Assembly (NCBI RefSeq): GCF_035594125.1
Contig: NC_087190.1
Span: 5,985,501 to 6,049,500, forward strand
Source of the DNA: Scylla paramamosain
Lineage: Eukaryota; Arthropoda; Malacostraca; Decapoda; Portunidae
Direction of reading: 5' to 3'
DNA: 64,000 nucleotides
Shown here: in pieces, positions 10,102-21,060 of the stretch
How positions within the stretch are numbered: position 1 is the first letter of the stretch
How the letters are laid out: the number at the start of each line of letters is the position of its first letter
The notes under the pieces: model-generated
What the model was told of the DNA's origin: nothing
Database searches by the model: none
What the model saw: the letters and a program-made list of their open reading frames with translations, nothing else
Made by a program: the position numbers and the translations under genes

Positions 10102-10417
10102 TAATAATAAAAAAAAAGAGCAAAAGTGTTAATAAAAGAAAATAAAAAATATATATGAACTTGGGTGTCTGGATATTGTGTTTTAAGTATGTTAGTGAAC
10201 CTCTCTGATAGTGTAGCTAAGATGGCCATATCAAGGTAATTTTATGTATTTCTTACGTGTCATCTGTGTTATTGGAGGCAGGCTGACTAAATTTGCTTTC
10301 TAAAAAATAGTAAATGGTATGTATTATTAATGATATCTTCTGTAGAACATAGGTTTAAATTCACTAGGACATTCGTTTAACTACTCGGTTTCATGATGCC
10401 ATAATAAAACAAACAAA

Positions 10418-13400
10418 CGAAACGATAATTACTCCCAGTGAGGTCTAAAGCACTGTTCAGGGGGTGCTGTGAACTTATCATTAAACCCAGCTGTGACCTC
10501 ACTGAACGTTTCCCTTTGTGTCTCACAACACAAGGGGGTAGTCACAGCCTGCCCTCTAAAGACAACTCTCTTCCTCCACACAAAACTACAAGCACCTAAT
10601 AACACACACACCCTTCACTCAAAAAATTTTAAAATCATGGCGACTCCTACACCAGCCTCGGAGTCCCCATCTGGGGAGGGGACCATAAATGTCCCCAGGT
10701 CAGACTGCCTTTCCGTCGACGACCGTAAGTGTCTTGACACCCCCCTCAACTTTTTCTTCATTATTTTCTGCAACATTCGCGGTCTAAGATCTAATTTTCA
10801 ATCTGTAGAACACCACCTCTCCTCTTCTAAACCTCATCTTCTTTTCCTCACTGAAACTCAGGTGTCTGAGGCAACTGACAGTAGCCCCTTTTCTGTTCCC
10901 TCCTACTTTCTCTATCCTCATTTTCGATCCAAAGCTGGATGCTGCGTTTATGTGCGCAATGACTTAACCTGCTCTCGTGCCCACGCTCTTGAATCTTCCG
11001 AGTTTTCCACCATCTGGCTTCGACTACAGAGTCATTCTCATACTAAATTTATCTGTGCTGTATACCTCTCTCCTAACTCCTCTGACTATAAGAAATTCTT
11101 TGACTACTTAACTTCCAAAGTGGAGCACATTCTGACCCTCTTCCCTTTTGCAGAGATCTCCATTCTTGGAGACTTCAATGTTCACCACCAGCTTTGGCTT
11201 TCCTCTCCCTTCACTGACCATCCTGGTGAACTAGCCTACAACTTTGCTATCCTCCATGACCTAGAGCAATTGGTGCAACACCCTACTCGTATTCCTGACC
11301 GTCTTGGAGATACGCCCAACATTCTTGACCTTTTCCTGACCTCTAATCCTTCTGCTTATGCTGTCACCCTTTCTTCTCCGTTGGGCTCCTCCGATCACAA
11401 TCTCATATCTTTATCTTGTCCTATCACTCCAATCCCTCCTCAGGATCCCCCTAAGCGAAGGTGCCTCTGGCGTTTTGCCTCTGCTAGTTGGGGGGACCTG
11501 AGGCGGTATTTTGCTGATTTTCCTTGGAATGACTACTGCTTCCGTGTCAGAGACCCGTCTTTGTGTGCTGAGCGCATAACAGAGGTGATAGTGTCTGGCA
11601 TGGAGGCGTACATTCCTCACTCTTTTTCTCATCCTAAACCTTCTAAACCTTGGTTTAACACAGCTTGTTCTCGTGCTATACATGATAGAGAGGTGGCCCA
11701 CAAAAGGTACTTAAGCCTTCCTTCACCAGAATCTCATGCACTTTATATTTCTGCCCGGAACCATGCCAAGTCTGTTCTCCAACTAGCCAAAAACTCCTTC
11801 ATTAACAGAAAATGTCAAAACCTTTCAAGATCTAACTCCCCTCGTGATTTCTGGCATCTAGCCAAAAATATCTCCAATAACTTTGCTTCTTCTTCTTTCC
11901 CTCCTCTACTTCAACCAGATGGCACCACTGCTATCACATCTATTTCTAAAGCTGAACTCTTTGCTCAAACCTTTGCTAAAAACTCTACCTTGGACGATTC
12001 TGGGCTTGTTCCTCCCTCTCCTCCACCCTCTGACTACTTCATGCCTCGTATTAAAATTCTTCGTAATGATGTTTTCCATGCCCTCGCTGGCCTAAACCCT
12101 CAGAAGGCTTATGGACCTGATGGGGTCCCTCCTATTGTTCTCCGAAACTGTGCCTCCGTGCTTGCACCTTGCCTAGTCAAACTCTTTCAGCTCTGTCTGT
12201 CAACATCTACCTTTCCTTCTTGCTGGAAGTTTGCCTACATTCAACCTGTTCCTAAAAAGGGTGACCGCTCTAATCCCTCAAACTACCGTCCTATTGCTTT
12301 AATTTCCTGCTTATCTAAAGTTTTTGAATCTATCCTCAACAGGAAGATTCTTAAACATCTATCACTTCACAACCTTCTATCTGATCGCCAGTATGGGTTC
12401 CGTCAAGGACGCTCTACTGGTGATCTTCTGGCTTTCCTTACTGAGTCTTGGTCATCCTCTTTTAGAGACTTTGGTGAAACTTTTGCTGTTGCCTTGGACA
12501 TATCAAAAGCCTTTGATAGAGTCTGGCACAAAGCTTTGATTTCCAAACTACCCTCCTACGGTTTCTATCCTTCTCTCTGTAACTTCATCTCAAGTTTCCT
12601 TTCTGACCGTTCTATTGCTGCTGTGGTAGACGGTCACTGTTCTTCTCCTAAATCTATTAACTGTGGTGTTCCTCAGGGTTCTGTCCTGTCATCCACTCTC
12701 TTCTTATTATTCATTAATGATCTTCTAAACCAAACTTCTTGTCCTATCCACTCCTATGCTGATGATACCACCCTGCACTTTTCCACGTCTTTTCATAGAC
12801 GTCCAACCCTTCAGGAGGTAAACATATCACGCAGGGAAGCCACAGAACGCCTGACTTCTGATCTTTCTAAAATTTCTGATTGGGGCAGAGCAAACTTGGT
12901 ATTGTTCAATGCCTCAAAAACTCAATTCCTCCATCTATCAACTCGACACAATCTTCCAGACAACTATCCCCTCTTCTTCAATGACACTCAACTGTCCCCC
13001 TCTTCTACACTGAACATCCTCGGTCTGTCCTTTACTTATAATCTGAACTGGAAACTTCACATCTCATCTCTAGCTAAAACGGCTTCTATGAAGTTAGGTG
13101 TTCTGAGACGTCTCCGCCAGTTTTTCTCACCCCCCCAGCTGCTAACTCTGTACAAGGGCCTTATCCGTCCATGTATGGAGTATGCTTCACATGTCTGGGG
13201 GGGTTCCACTCATACTGCTGTTCTAGACAGGGTGGAATCAAAAGCTTTTCGTCTCATCAACTCCTCTCCTCTAACTGACTGTCTTCAGCCTCTCTCTCAC
13301 CGCCGCAATGTTGCATCTCTTGCTGTCTTCTACCGCTATTTTCATGCTAACTGCTCTTCTGATCTTGCTAACTGCATGCCTCCCCTCCTTCCGCGGCCTC

Positions 13401-13706
13401 GCTGCACAAGACTTTCTTCTTTCTCTCACTCCTATTCTGTCCACCTCTCTAACGCAAGAGTTAACCAGTATTCTCAATCATTCATCCCTTTCTCTGGTAA
13501 ACTCTGGAACTCCTTGCCTGCTTCTGTATTTCCACCTTCCTATGACTTGAATTCCTTCAAGAGGGAGGTTTCAAGACACTTATCCACCAATTTTTGACCA
13601 CTGCTTTGACCCTTTTAGGGACTGGCATTTCAGTGGGCATTTTTTTTATTAGATTTTTGTTGCCCTTGGCCAGTATCCTTCCTACATAAAAAAAAAAAAA
13701 AAAAAA
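10418..13706 (+). mobile_element. family A LINE, apparently full-length with open ORF
   Basis: The 5' leader begins CGAAACGATAATTACTCCCA at about 10418. The ORF ends at 13597, the 3' UTR ends GCCCTTGGCCAGTATCCTTC, and a poly-A of about 23 follows at 13687. ACAAAC occurs on both sides (10409-10416 and 13710-13716), a plausible target duplication blurred by the A-tail. It inserted into the RT of PLE-2 and is therefore younger than it. Other copies carry about 30 bp more 5' leader, so this one may be slightly 5'-shortened. Confidence 0.93.
10469..13597 (+). CDS. family A LINE pol: APE-type endonuclease plus reverse transcriptase, 1042 aa, intact
   Basis: The product would nick target DNA and copy its own RNA at the nick. 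Endonuclease motifs are CNIRGL (Asn about 102), LTETQ (Glu 129), GDFN (Asp 235) and SDHN (Asp 309, His 310). RT motifs are [45 protein letters not shown] (763-766) and KTQFLHLS. The C-terminal [17 protein letters not shown] and FKREVSRHL resemble CR1/L2 tails. No RNase H and no separate ORF1 are seen. Methionine 57 (10637, [10 protein letters not shown]) is a likelier start, because one copy is out of frame before it. No stop or shift was found, unlike all other copies here. Clade is CR1/L2/Jockey group, not resolved. Confidence 0.93.
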   Translation: MNLSLNPAVTSLNVSLCVSQHKGVVTACPLKTTLFLHTKLQAPNNTHTLHSKNFKIMATPTPASESPSGEGTINVPRSDCLSVDDRKCLDTPLNFFFIIFCNIRGLRSNFQSVEHHLSSSKPHLLFLTETQVSEATDSSPFSVPSYFLYPHFRSKAGCCVYVRNDLTCSRAHALESSEFSTIWLRLQSHSHTKFICAVYLSPNSSDYKKFFDYLTSKVEHILTLFPFAEISILGDFNVHHQLWLSSPFTDHPGELAYNFAILHDLEQLVQHPTRIPDRLGDTPNILDLFLTSNPSAYAVTLSSPLGSSDHNLISLSCPITPIPPQDPPKRRCLWRFASASWGDLRRYFADFPWNDYCFRVRDPSLCAERITEVIVSGMEAYIPHSFSHPKPSKPWFNTACSRAIHDREVAHKRYLSLPSPESHALYISARNHAKSVLQLAKNSFINRKCQNLSRSNSPRDFWHLAKNISNNFASSSFPPLLQPDGTTAITSISKAELFAQTFAKNSTLDDSGLVPPSPPPSDYFMPRIKILRNDVFHALAGLNPQKAYGPDGVPPIVLRNCASVLAPCLVKLFQLCLSTSTFPSCWKFAYIQPVPKKGDRSNPSNYRPIALISCLSKVFESILNRKILKHLSLHNLLSDRQYGFRQGRSTGDLLAFLTESWSSSFRDFGETFAVALDISKAFDRVWHKALISKLPSYGFYPSLCNFISSFLSDRSIAAVVDGHCSSPKSINCGVPQGSVLSSTLFLLFINDLLNQTSCPIHSYADDTTLHFSTSFHRRPTLQEVNISRREATERLTSDLSKISDWGRANLVLFNASKTQFLHLSTRHNLPDNYPLFFNDTQLSPSSTLNILGLSFTYNLNWKLHISSLAKTASMKLGVLRRLRQFFSPPQLLTLYKGLIRPCMEYASHVWGGSTHTAVLDRVESKAFRLINSSPLTDCLQPLSHRRNVASLAVFYRYFHANCSSDLANCMPPLLPRPRCTRLSSFSHSYSVHLSNARVNQYSQSFIPFSGKLWNSLPASVFPPSYDLNSFKREVSRHLSTNF

Positions 13707-15000
13707 AAAACAAACATTAGCAAGAGTGGAGCCAAAGCAAGAACCCACAGCCACACCATCAAGTTGGACATATAATTTATTGTTGAACAAGAAGGGGGAG
13801 TCTTTAATTGCCAAGTCTAATAGGCTATTAAATTGTTTTTTAGTATACTTAAGGTAAGTGTCATGGTCCTTAAACAGTTCATCACAAATTATTTGAATGG
13901 TTTCATCAAAGGGAATATTAGTTAAAAGTGACTTAATATCAAAACTAGTCATGACCGTATTGTGAGCTTCTAATTTGTATATTTCTTTAACAATATCATA
14001 AGAATTTTTTGGGGTAAATACATTCGTTAGTGGTTCTATAGAACGTATGGGGACGAAATATTTACTTAATTTATAAATGAATGTATTAATGGTGCTCATC
14101 ATGGACCTAATAGGGTTGCCGACTTTGTACCTTTTCAGAAGACCATAGAGGACACCTGGAGACGAACCACTTATGAACAAATAGCTAAAAACATCTTTAG
14201 TGATAACCTTCAATTTAAGGAGTTGCCTCAGAAGCCTAGTTAGCTTGTCTTCAAGTTTAGTAATGTAATGAAAAGGTTTATCTTTAATTAAATTAAACTT
14301 GGAAGAGTCACTTAAAATATGTTCAACTTTCATAAGGTAATCTTTTTTTTTTTATTCATAATAACTGTACCACGGCCCTCGTCTGGTTTAGTGACAATGA
14401 TGGAGTTATCGTTTCAGTTTCAGTTAACGACCGTTTAACTGAAATCTTGGAATGAGGAGTGAGCAACAGAAGAGATGTCACTTCCCCATTCCTTGGGCTT
14501 ATATGGCAGGTATTTAAGTGTATTGATTAACTGTTCATGGGAAGAAAATGATTCACGAAGTTAAATTTACGTTTACGGAGGGAATACGAAACTCCCAGCG
14601 AAATTACATCCAGTTCTGAATTAGTAAGTATTCTGTTTGAAAGACTGATAACTGTTTTGTTCTTGTTGACAGCATTGTTGATAGGATTGCCTAAAGTTTC
14701 TATTTTTTTTTTTATTATAAGTGATTTTATCGTGTTTTAATTTAGCTATTGCTACGTTTTAATCTAATATAAAGACAATTAAAGTATAAACATGAGACCG
14801 TATTTTTAAAGTTGTTAAGTTTGATTAAAATCAGTAACTTGTTTAAGATCTTTGAAAGTAATCTTTACTTTGAGAGCAACTTTTAGCTTTCAAAGTGTTT
14901 ATTAATACGGGCCTAGGTATAGGATGTTATAACTATCTCTATTTTCTGCTGCCTCGTAAACTTTACTGTAAAAACTCGTAAGGCAAGACTTCCCCTCCTT
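13707..15000. other. PLE-2 5' part and unassigned AT-rich DNA
   Basis: From 14400 to about 14800 the minus strand keeps weak Penelope-like coding with T-runs at 14345 and 14702. From 14800 to 15000 there is AT-rich sequence without recognisable content, possibly the upstream part of the CR1-like fragment that follows. Confidence 0.4.
13710..14400 (-). pseudogene. PLE-2 reverse transcriptase N-terminal half
   Basis: The frame from about 14333 has LIKDKPFHYITKLEDKL, the RT finger region (GSSPGVLYGLLKRYK, the conserved IRSMMSTINTF) and SFDIKSLLTNIP. It then has VGSCFGSTLAN before entering the poly-T of the inserted LINE at 13706. Upstream (14345-14400) KPDEGRG.V also fits the family, but is separated by a T-run. 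It is split and frame-broken. Confidence 0.88.
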
Positions 15001-15490
15001 GAAGGCAAACTTTTACTGATTTAGGCTTATCTAAATGCTTAATGTTCCTCGCGATTACTGACTCCATTATTCATCATGTCTATGATTAAACGTTAACATT
15101 TTATCTCCTTTCTTGAAGATGAGTACTACATTCGCCTGCCTCCACATTATCAGTACCTCCCCCGAGTCTGATGACGAATTTTTTTCAGCCTATCTCCAGT
15201 TCCACTATCTCCTTAGTTATGGAAATATATATCAGCTTCTCATTCTTTTCTGCTCTAAACGTCCGTTCACTATCCTGCATTTCCTGCATATTTTCTTGGA
15301 TGAAAACTGTAAGAAAATACTCGTTCAGAATTTTACTCATCATATCCCCAGAGCTAATTCCTCATGAGCTGCCTTTAATGGATCTATTTTTCCTCTATTC
15401 TTCGTCCAATATACCTGATAAAAGCCCTTGGGATCAGTCTCCGCCTGGCTGGCTACCTTATTCGTAATTGTTTTTACCCTTTATTGGACG
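15000..15490 (-). mobile_element. CR1-like LINE RT fragment, antisense
   Basis: On the minus strand, broken frames read KGFYQVYWTK, ILNEYFLTVFIQENMQEMQ and FRAEKNEKL. Near 15060-15150 the sequence matches 56300-56450 at the DNA level (TTTTATCTCCTTTCTTRAAGATGAG). Both encode the segment between endonuclease and RT fingers of a CR1-type element. No intact frame remains. Confidence 0.72.
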
Positions 15491-15508
15491 TCCTAGCCGT
15501 CCATCCAG

Positions 15509-16225
15509 TTCACGCAGGGAAGCCACAGAATGCTAGACTTCTGATCTAAAATTTCCGAGCAAACTTAGTATTGTTAAAAACTCAACTTCTCCATCAATCA
15601 ATTCGATATAACCTTCCAGATAACTATCCCCTCTTCTTCAGTGACACAATTGTTCCTCTCTTCTATATTCAACATCCTCGGTCTGTCCTTTACATGTAAT
15701 ATAAACCGAAAACTTCACAATACAATCTCAATACTTATTAAAACGGCTTCTATGAAGTTAGGCGTTCTGAGTTGTCTCCGCCAGTTTTTCACACCCCCAA
15801 ACTGCTAACTCTGTACAGGGGCCTCATCCGTCCATGCATGAAGTATGCTTCACCTTTCTTTTAGACAGGGCGGAACCAAAAGCTTTTCGTCTTACCAACT
15901 CCTCTTCTCTCTCTCCTTTAACAATGTCTTCAGCCTTTTTCTCGTCGCCGTAGTGTTTCATCTCTTGCTATTTTCTTCCGCTATTTTCACGCAAATTGCT
16001 CTTCTGATGTTGCTAATTGCATGCCTCCCCTCTTACCACGGCCTCGCTGCACAAGACTTTCTTCTTTCTCTGATCCCTATTCTGTCCACCTCTCTAAATG
16101 CAAGAGTTAACCAGTTTTCTCAATCATTCATTCGTTTCTGTGGTAAACTCTGGAACTCCCTGCCTGTTTCTGCATTTCCTTCTTCCTATGACAAACTTTT
16201 TCAAGAGGGAGGTTTCAAGAAACTT
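15509..16225 (+). mobile_element. family A LINE, decayed 3' third
   Basis: It begins within the coding region (GCAGGGAAGCCACAGAA) and follows the RT thumb and C-terminus, with frames 15845-16234 retaining [16 protein letters not shown] sequence in shifted form and GKLWNSLP. It ends in AAGAAACTTATCC without the 3' UTR. Deletions and shifts are frequent. Confidence 0.85.
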
Positions 16226-16294
16226 ATCCTTTGAATTTTGTGCAAATTGTGATGGAGGAGACTTAACTCTTCCAAGTTTCCCGTTGAGACCTCT

Positions 16295-16670
16295 TTAAGA
16301 TGCGCCGCGCGCTTGTTGAAAAGTCTCCAAGCAGTGGATGTCCCCACGATGTCGCTGAAAGCGAGAGAAGGCAGGGCGCTTTTCTCGAACAGCGGCTGTG
16401 CAATTCGTATTCCACCAGGGAACAGGAAATTCAGGAAACTGGCCACAGTTGTTAGGGACGGATTGAAGAAGAGCGGAGTGCAAGACATCAGTGAAATATG
16501 TGGCAGCCTCATCCCAATTTCCTCTCTCATCTACTGAAGGAGCAGGGGTGCAGATTTCCGTGAATAGTTGCCGATCCACCTTATCTAGACACCATCGGAG
16601 AAGACGGGACAGTGGTGCAGAATCAGTTGACTCTAATAAAATTAGGAAGTGATCGCTTCCATATAAATCT
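16295..16670 (-). pseudogene. family B endonuclease C-terminus and linker
   Basis: The frame starts DLYGSDHFLILL, the catalytic SDH motif at the end of an APE-type endonuclease. It runs into the linker with VPWWNTNCTAAVREKRPAFSRF, a hallmark of Jockey/I-type LINEs between endonuclease and RT. It ends at 16295 where RT should begin. Nothing of the RT follows. Confidence 0.85.
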
Positions 16671-16717
16671 GAAAAAAAAGAAAAAAAAAACATTTAAATC
16701 AAAATCAAGAAAGAAGC

Positions 16718-16718
<1 letters not shown>

Positions 16719-16779
<61 letters not shown>

Positions 16780-16789
16780 GAGAGAGAGA
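16719..16789. repeat. (GA)n microsatellite
   Basis: About 35 AG units with one GGG interruption. It is followed at 16872-16937 by an AAATA/AAAT-rich tract. Confidence 0.96.
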
Positions 16790-17084
16790 TTGCTGTAAAA
16801 GTATCTTTGAATATGGAAATTTGTCATGTCCCCAGAGTTTGAAATCTCTAATCCCGTTTCCTCGATAAAAGTAAAAAAAAAAATAAAATAAAATAAAAAA
16901 ATAAATAAATAAAATAAAATAAATAAATAAATAAAAAATACGAAGGGTTGACAGCGTCATCATCCCACACAGGATGGCGATTATTGAACTCTCATAACAT
17001 AAAAAATATAAAAAAGTAAAAAAATAAAAACGAGAAGGAAGAGTATTTAAAAAGTTAAGTTCATTCTTGTCAATAGCTATACTG

Positions 17085-17310
17085 GGACACAGATACAGAC
17101 TGCATGCACACTGTATAAAAATTATTTATAAAAACCTTAACAACAACAACCTGCAGCGGCGTATGAATCTTTAGGATGATTAAAGGCACATCTGTGCGAA
17201 CAAAGCAGGCAGTGCCGTCCGTCATGGTGGCCCTAACCAGGAACAGGAGTGGAGAAGAAAGCACGATACCCAGGAGGACTAAAGTGAGTGTATTCTCCGA
17301 GCAGGAGAAA
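17085..17310 (-). pseudogene. family B endonuclease segment, first of two related copies
   Basis: It aligns with 17931-18140 in the same direction (GTGGCCCTRACCAGGAA, AGGAGTGGAGAAGAAAGCAC, GGAGGACYAAAGTGAGT). On the minus strand it codes a TACFVRTDVPL-like strand and TPLQVVVVKVFIN, the endonuclease segment before LYLPP. It may be an internal duplication or a second insertion of the same family. Confidence 0.7.
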
Positions 17311-17401
17311 ACCGAGATCAGTACCTCTCCCAAGGGGCACGCAGACCGCGACAATTCCACAGCAGGATCTTGAATGTTGAGAGAAGAGGAGCTTCCCTTT
17401 G

Positions 17402-17551
17402 CCGAAACGATAATTACTCCCAGTGAGATCTAAAGCATTGGATCAGGGGGTGGTGTGAACTTATCATTAAACCCAGCTGTGACGTGAAAGAATGTTTCCC
17501 TTTGTGTCTCACAACACAAGGTGGCAGGTACAGCCTGCCCTCTAAAGACTT
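17402..17551 (+). mobile_element. family A LINE, isolated 5'-leader fragment
   Basis: GCCGAAACGATAATTACTCC starts the family A leader, which continues to GCCCTCTAAAGAC and stops there, before the ORF proper. Only the first 150 bp are present, opposite in orientation to surrounding family B. LINEs normally lose their 5' end, so a 5'-only piece is atypical. Confidence 0.85.
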
Positions 17552-17559
17552 TAACATTA

Positions 17560-18460
17560 GGTTGTATCAAGATATGACTTGTATTTGGATGTCCTAAACC
17601 AGAGACAAAAGATGTGACAGGTCCACAGGAGAACCCATGAGCCAATACAAGATACAAGGGCAGGATGTTCCACTTCTTTGAAGAATACTTAGAAGATTGT
17701 TCTGGATCGTGTGTTAGCTCCACACCAACGAGCTGAAGCTGAGGAAGCTCATCAGCAAGAGAGATGAGAAGACCAGCAGCAAGGACGGGTGGAGGAAGAG
17801 CTGGGAAAGCTGCTACCGAATGTCGGTTCTCTTGAGAGGACTCTCATCTTTCCTGCCATCCCAGGAGAGACAAGTCTCCTCGATCTTCCAGAGGATGTAA
17901 AGATCTCTCCATCGAGATCGAGCACAGAGGTAGATACCGACTGCATACGGAATAAAAACGGTTTATAAGGGCCTTAATAGCACCAACCTGCAGCGGCGAG
18001 TGAATCTGCAGGTAGATAAAAAGGAATATCATTGCGAATAAAGAAGGCAGTGCCACCGTGGTGGCCCTGACCAGGAAATGGAGTGGAGAAGAAAGCACAA
18101 CATCCAGGAGGACCAAAGTGAGTTGATTCTCCAAGCATAGTTGGGCAGCGAGGCTTATCTAGACCTATCTGGTTGTAGGCGCAGAAACCTGAAATTGAGT
18201 AACTGGTGGAGAGACAGCTACCCACACACAAGTCTCTGAAACTCCCTGAAAAAAACGGGGGGAGGAGGATTCCAACACAAAGACGGATTGGTATCGCTCC
18301 TGGAGGAAGATGTATTGAGAAGACGGGGAGAGAAACCTTCTACATCTATATCAGATGTAGATGAATCCCTCTGATTAATGACATCTGTCCCAAGGTGATC
18401 TGATGCTCCCAAAGGGATCTTTCTAAGGTGAACGTCCGCTGAGTCTAGGGACTCGGGAGA
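17560..18460 (-). pseudogene. family B endonuclease domain, multiply frameshifted
   Basis: Minus-strand fragments in changing frames include FFREFQRLVCG (start of the domain), MLGESTHFGPPGCCAFFS, GGTAFFIRNDIPF and SPLQVGAIKALINRFYSVCS. All are landmarks of Jockey-type APE endonucleases. The part after 17900 is degraded and no GDFN box could be recognised. Confidence 0.72.
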
Positions 18461-18499
18461 TCCCCGGCAACGTTTTTTGTTGGACTGAGGAGGAACCTT

Positions 18500-19156
18500 G
18501 TGAAATTTGCTTGTATATGTGTGTGGAGGCTCAAAAACCTTGGGAGGTGTTCCTCGTTAGGAATCCATGGGGGCGTGGGCTTATACAATATGAACTCCTG
18601 TACGAAGAGTCTGTGTAGACGAATATGCAGTGGAGGGTTATGCTAAATAAGTAGAGGAGGGCTTTGCTGATGATGCAGAGGAGAGCTTATTTTTTATATA
18701 TTCCGAAACGGAGAATTTTTTGGAGACAAACTGAAGGAGCGACATTCTAACAAGAACGGTAAGAAACAACTGATGGATGAAAAAAATCGGGAATGTGTTA
18801 CAAGCCTATTACCTGTAGTAGAGGTGGAAGAACTAGAGAGCAAGGAAGAGGCGTGGGTCTTCGCCCAACAATCCTTCTGTCAAAAAAGAAGTTTCTGCCT
18901 TACACTACCGCGACTAATGAACTGAGAATTAGGCAGCTGAAGGATGTCCTGCTCAAGACGGTATCTCTTGCATTGTCGAGAACGTAGCGGATGAGGTACC
19001 CTGCAGTAGAAGCCATAAGGTTCCGATTCGCATTCAGGAGTAGGGCGAGTCAAGGACAGAGCAGCGACCGCACTAGGGACGATTTGTACAGTTCTTTCTA
19101 CCGTAACCGAACTCATAACACCAGTAATATTGAAAAGGACGATCGATAAAAGCCTT

Positions 19157-19230
<74 letters not shown>

Positions 19231-19435
19231 CAATCTTAACACGCTCAGGTAATGGAAAAAAAAAAAAAAAAAGTGAGCATGATCATATTACTATTTCCTC
19301 TAATCTTGGTCACTCGTTGGACATTATCAGGACATAACTGAAGGATGCCTTCTTCTGATAATTCGTACACGTCCTGATTGTAGTTGTCCTGGCTTTGCAG
19401 TAATTATACAATAATTTCCGTGTGGCTTAATGGAT
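18500..19435 (-). pseudogene. family B ORF1, zinc-knuckle (gag-like) region
   Basis: Minus-strand pieces read SNMIMLTF and LPERVKIG, then a GA microsatellite, IDRPFQYYWCYEFGYGRKNC (a CCHC-like knuckle with changed residues), NRP-CGRC, and later RYRLEQDILQLPNSQFISRGSVRQ. This order is typical of Jockey-group ORF1 nucleic-acid-binding proteins. In-frame stops and shifts show decay. Confidence 0.72.
19161..19227. repeat. (GA)n microsatellite
   Basis: About 33 GA units have expanded inside the family B ORF1 remnant. A 17-bp A-run follows at 19257. Confidence 0.96.
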
Positions 19436-19439
19436 TCAA

Positions 19440-19975
19440 AGATTCGGTAATTCTTAAGAAATACACCTCCACACATATCTTATTAATCTTTTCCCCTCTC
19501 CCCCAACAAGCTTCGGGGCACGTGGGGAATCGGGTTTTTTTTTTGAGGGGGGACAAAAAAGACCGATAAATGGACTTTGAAAATCTAGGGAAATTTCCCT
19601 AGAATAAAATTTGGGGTAAAATTTAAGTTTTAACCAATACGCCAGAATAGTTATATACCTAACCTAACCTAACCGGGGGGGCTGAGCCCCCCCTGGACCC
19701 CCCTAAGGTTACTAACCTAACTTATGCTTTTAACCTAACCTAACCTAACCGTGGGGGGGCTGCGCCCCTCCTGGACCCCCCCATAGACTTAGGAACATGC
19801 GCAAAAGCACCCTGCGTGTAAACCAACGCACGAACGCACGCAGTGTAATTTCAGCACGGACAGGTAAGCAGGACGGATCTCGGGAATACTGGAGAAAATT
19901 TAACATTGTATTGTAACCTTAATATCAACGAGCGATCAGTAAAACCTTTACAGACATGTAGCTATACTACTTACA
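19440..19975. other. insert splitting family B ORF1, with CCTAA plus G-rich repeat pair
   Basis: ORF1 coding stops at about 19975 and resumes near 19430, so this 0.5 kb is foreign to it. It contains two direct copies (19657-19706 and 19732-19786) of a module. Each copy is (CCTAA)2-4, then a G7 run, a short CTGNGCCCC hairpin and TGGACCCCCC. No coding signal was found. Confidence 0.65.
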
Positions 19976-20640
19976 CTTCTTGAAAGCTCACCTTATTGAA
20001 AATAATCTTGGGTGCGTTGTTCTTAAAATTTTCCAAAGATTCCAATCAGAAGGGCAAGGTATATGGAGAAGCATCATCACCTGCGTTAAATCTTTAGCCC
20101 AGATCAACACACCTTTACCATACTTCTTGATGTTATTTGTAGGGAGCACTCCTATCTCCTTTTCTAGATAGCAGAGTGAATAAAGTTACCTCGACCTTCC
20201 CTATAATAAGCTACAAACCAGTAAGGTGTAGGTTGGTGAACTTTTGGAGCACGTTCTTCAGCATCATCAAAGACATTAGGACAATAAGCACTTGCTGTCA
20301 AATACATTGCTTCAGCAAATGATCTTAGCAGTTGAGCTGTTGTCTCCAATAAGCAAAGAATTTATTGCCTCAAGAGCAGCTTTGGCAGCAATGTCATATG
20401 TAAATGTCACATAGCACCGATTAGAGAGGCAATTGCCATTGTATTTGAGACAGATGCAGAAACTATTCCAAAAGGCTTGAAAACCGAGTAGATAGCACGG
20501 TATGATTCATAGATACTGATGATTCTAAGAGTGTCAAGACAAGACTCAACAACTGTCCCAAGGGGTCTTCCACCATGAGAAGCAACAGCAGGGAGAGATA
20601 TTAGCTGCTGCCTGCACATCAACGTCACGCCCAGAGGGTG
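19975..20640 (-). pseudogene. family B ORF1 N-terminal half with RRM-like segment
   Basis: Minus-strand coding in three frames reads IYSVFKPFG, CYVTFTYDIAAKAALEAINS (the RNP1-like strand and helix of an RRM), TPYWFVAYYREGRGNFIHSA and EIGVLPTNNIKKYGKGVLIW. It then ends at 19985. The RRM-like reading needs one frame change. I place it in family B ORF1 because the next segment of that protein resumes past the insert. Function would be RNA binding by the LINE ribonucleoprotein. Confidence 0.6.
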
Positions 20641-20816
20641 ACGTCTCGAGGACTTGGTTGACTACCCCTCGAGGACCAGAAAAAAATTTTTGTATTTACC
20701 TATTTGGATACCATAGAAATGAAATGATTTCAGGGTCCAAGGGAAACCGCCTATTGGGACTATGAGGAAGTGGGCGAGCGCTGGCTACCGCGAACAGGGT
20801 ACCTCATCCCATTGGT

Positions 20817-21060
20817 TTTAAAAAGTGGCCCCTTATCCACGACGGAACTTAGACCTTCTCCAACAACACATCCCAGGTCAGACACCAAACCATCCAACAC
20901 AGGACGACCTCAAAAGGTGGTGAGCAGCACCGTTGACCCGTACGGGCAACTTAACTCTGGGAACCATTTAGTCTGGTACATCACTGGCGCCCTTGCTAGC
21001 ATGGGTAGTCCTCTCCCCGTAAGTAGGGAAGAGCAGGGGCCGAAGCCCCTTCTAGCCTTG
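20817..21060 (-). repeat. repeat C (probable family B 5' leader)
   Basis: In minus orientation it matches 26689-26496 plus 21418-21386. Shared blocks are CCATGCTAGCAAGGGCGCC-like, CCTTTTGAGGTCGTCCTGTG and TTGGATGGTTTGGTGT. It lies directly upstream of family B ORF1 on the same strand, so it is most likely that element's 5' leader. A reading frame is roughly kept between copies, so coding cannot be excluded. Confidence 0.6.

Larger units (their letters stand above)
9370..14800 (-). mobile_element. Penelope-like element PLE-2, split by a family A insertion
   Basis: On the minus strand, RT N-terminal coding (about 14400-13710) runs up to the family A poly-A end at 13706. Beyond the family A 5' end at 10417 the same protein resumes (an ECPSEFKPMFYRRY stretch at about 10380-10335), followed by a GIY-YIG domain. 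Removing 10418-13706 joins the RT halves. RT after the YRRY motif is decayed: the expected VDD box reads NN, and little RT remains before the endonuclease. The 3' region (9370-9740) is non-coding and includes a hammerhead-like motif. The 5' border near 14800 is uncertain. Confidence 0.85.
16240..21060 (-). mobile_element. family B: decayed Jockey-type two-ORF LINE
   Basis: Read on the minus strand from high to low coordinates, the parts are a 5' leader (21060-20817) and ORF1 with an RRM-like region (20640-19975). A foreign insert (19975-19435) follows, then ORF1 zinc-knuckle region (19430-18500) and APE-type endonuclease (18460-17560). A second partial endonuclease copy (17310-17085) and the endonuclease end (16693-16295) complete it. 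All share the same direction. A family A 5' fragment (17402-17551, +) and GA microsatellites interrupt it. No RT is left. Assignment to Jockey/I-type rests on the CCHC ORF1 followed by APE endonuclease. Confidence 0.78.

Noticed and set aside
10429..13477. Antisense open frames opposite family A coding (for example 11411-11701 minus, 13271-13477 minus) and out-of-frame plus ORFs (11883-12095, 12324-12539)
   Set aside because: They mirror the same shadows in other family A copies and are by-products of the codon composition of the LINE ORF.
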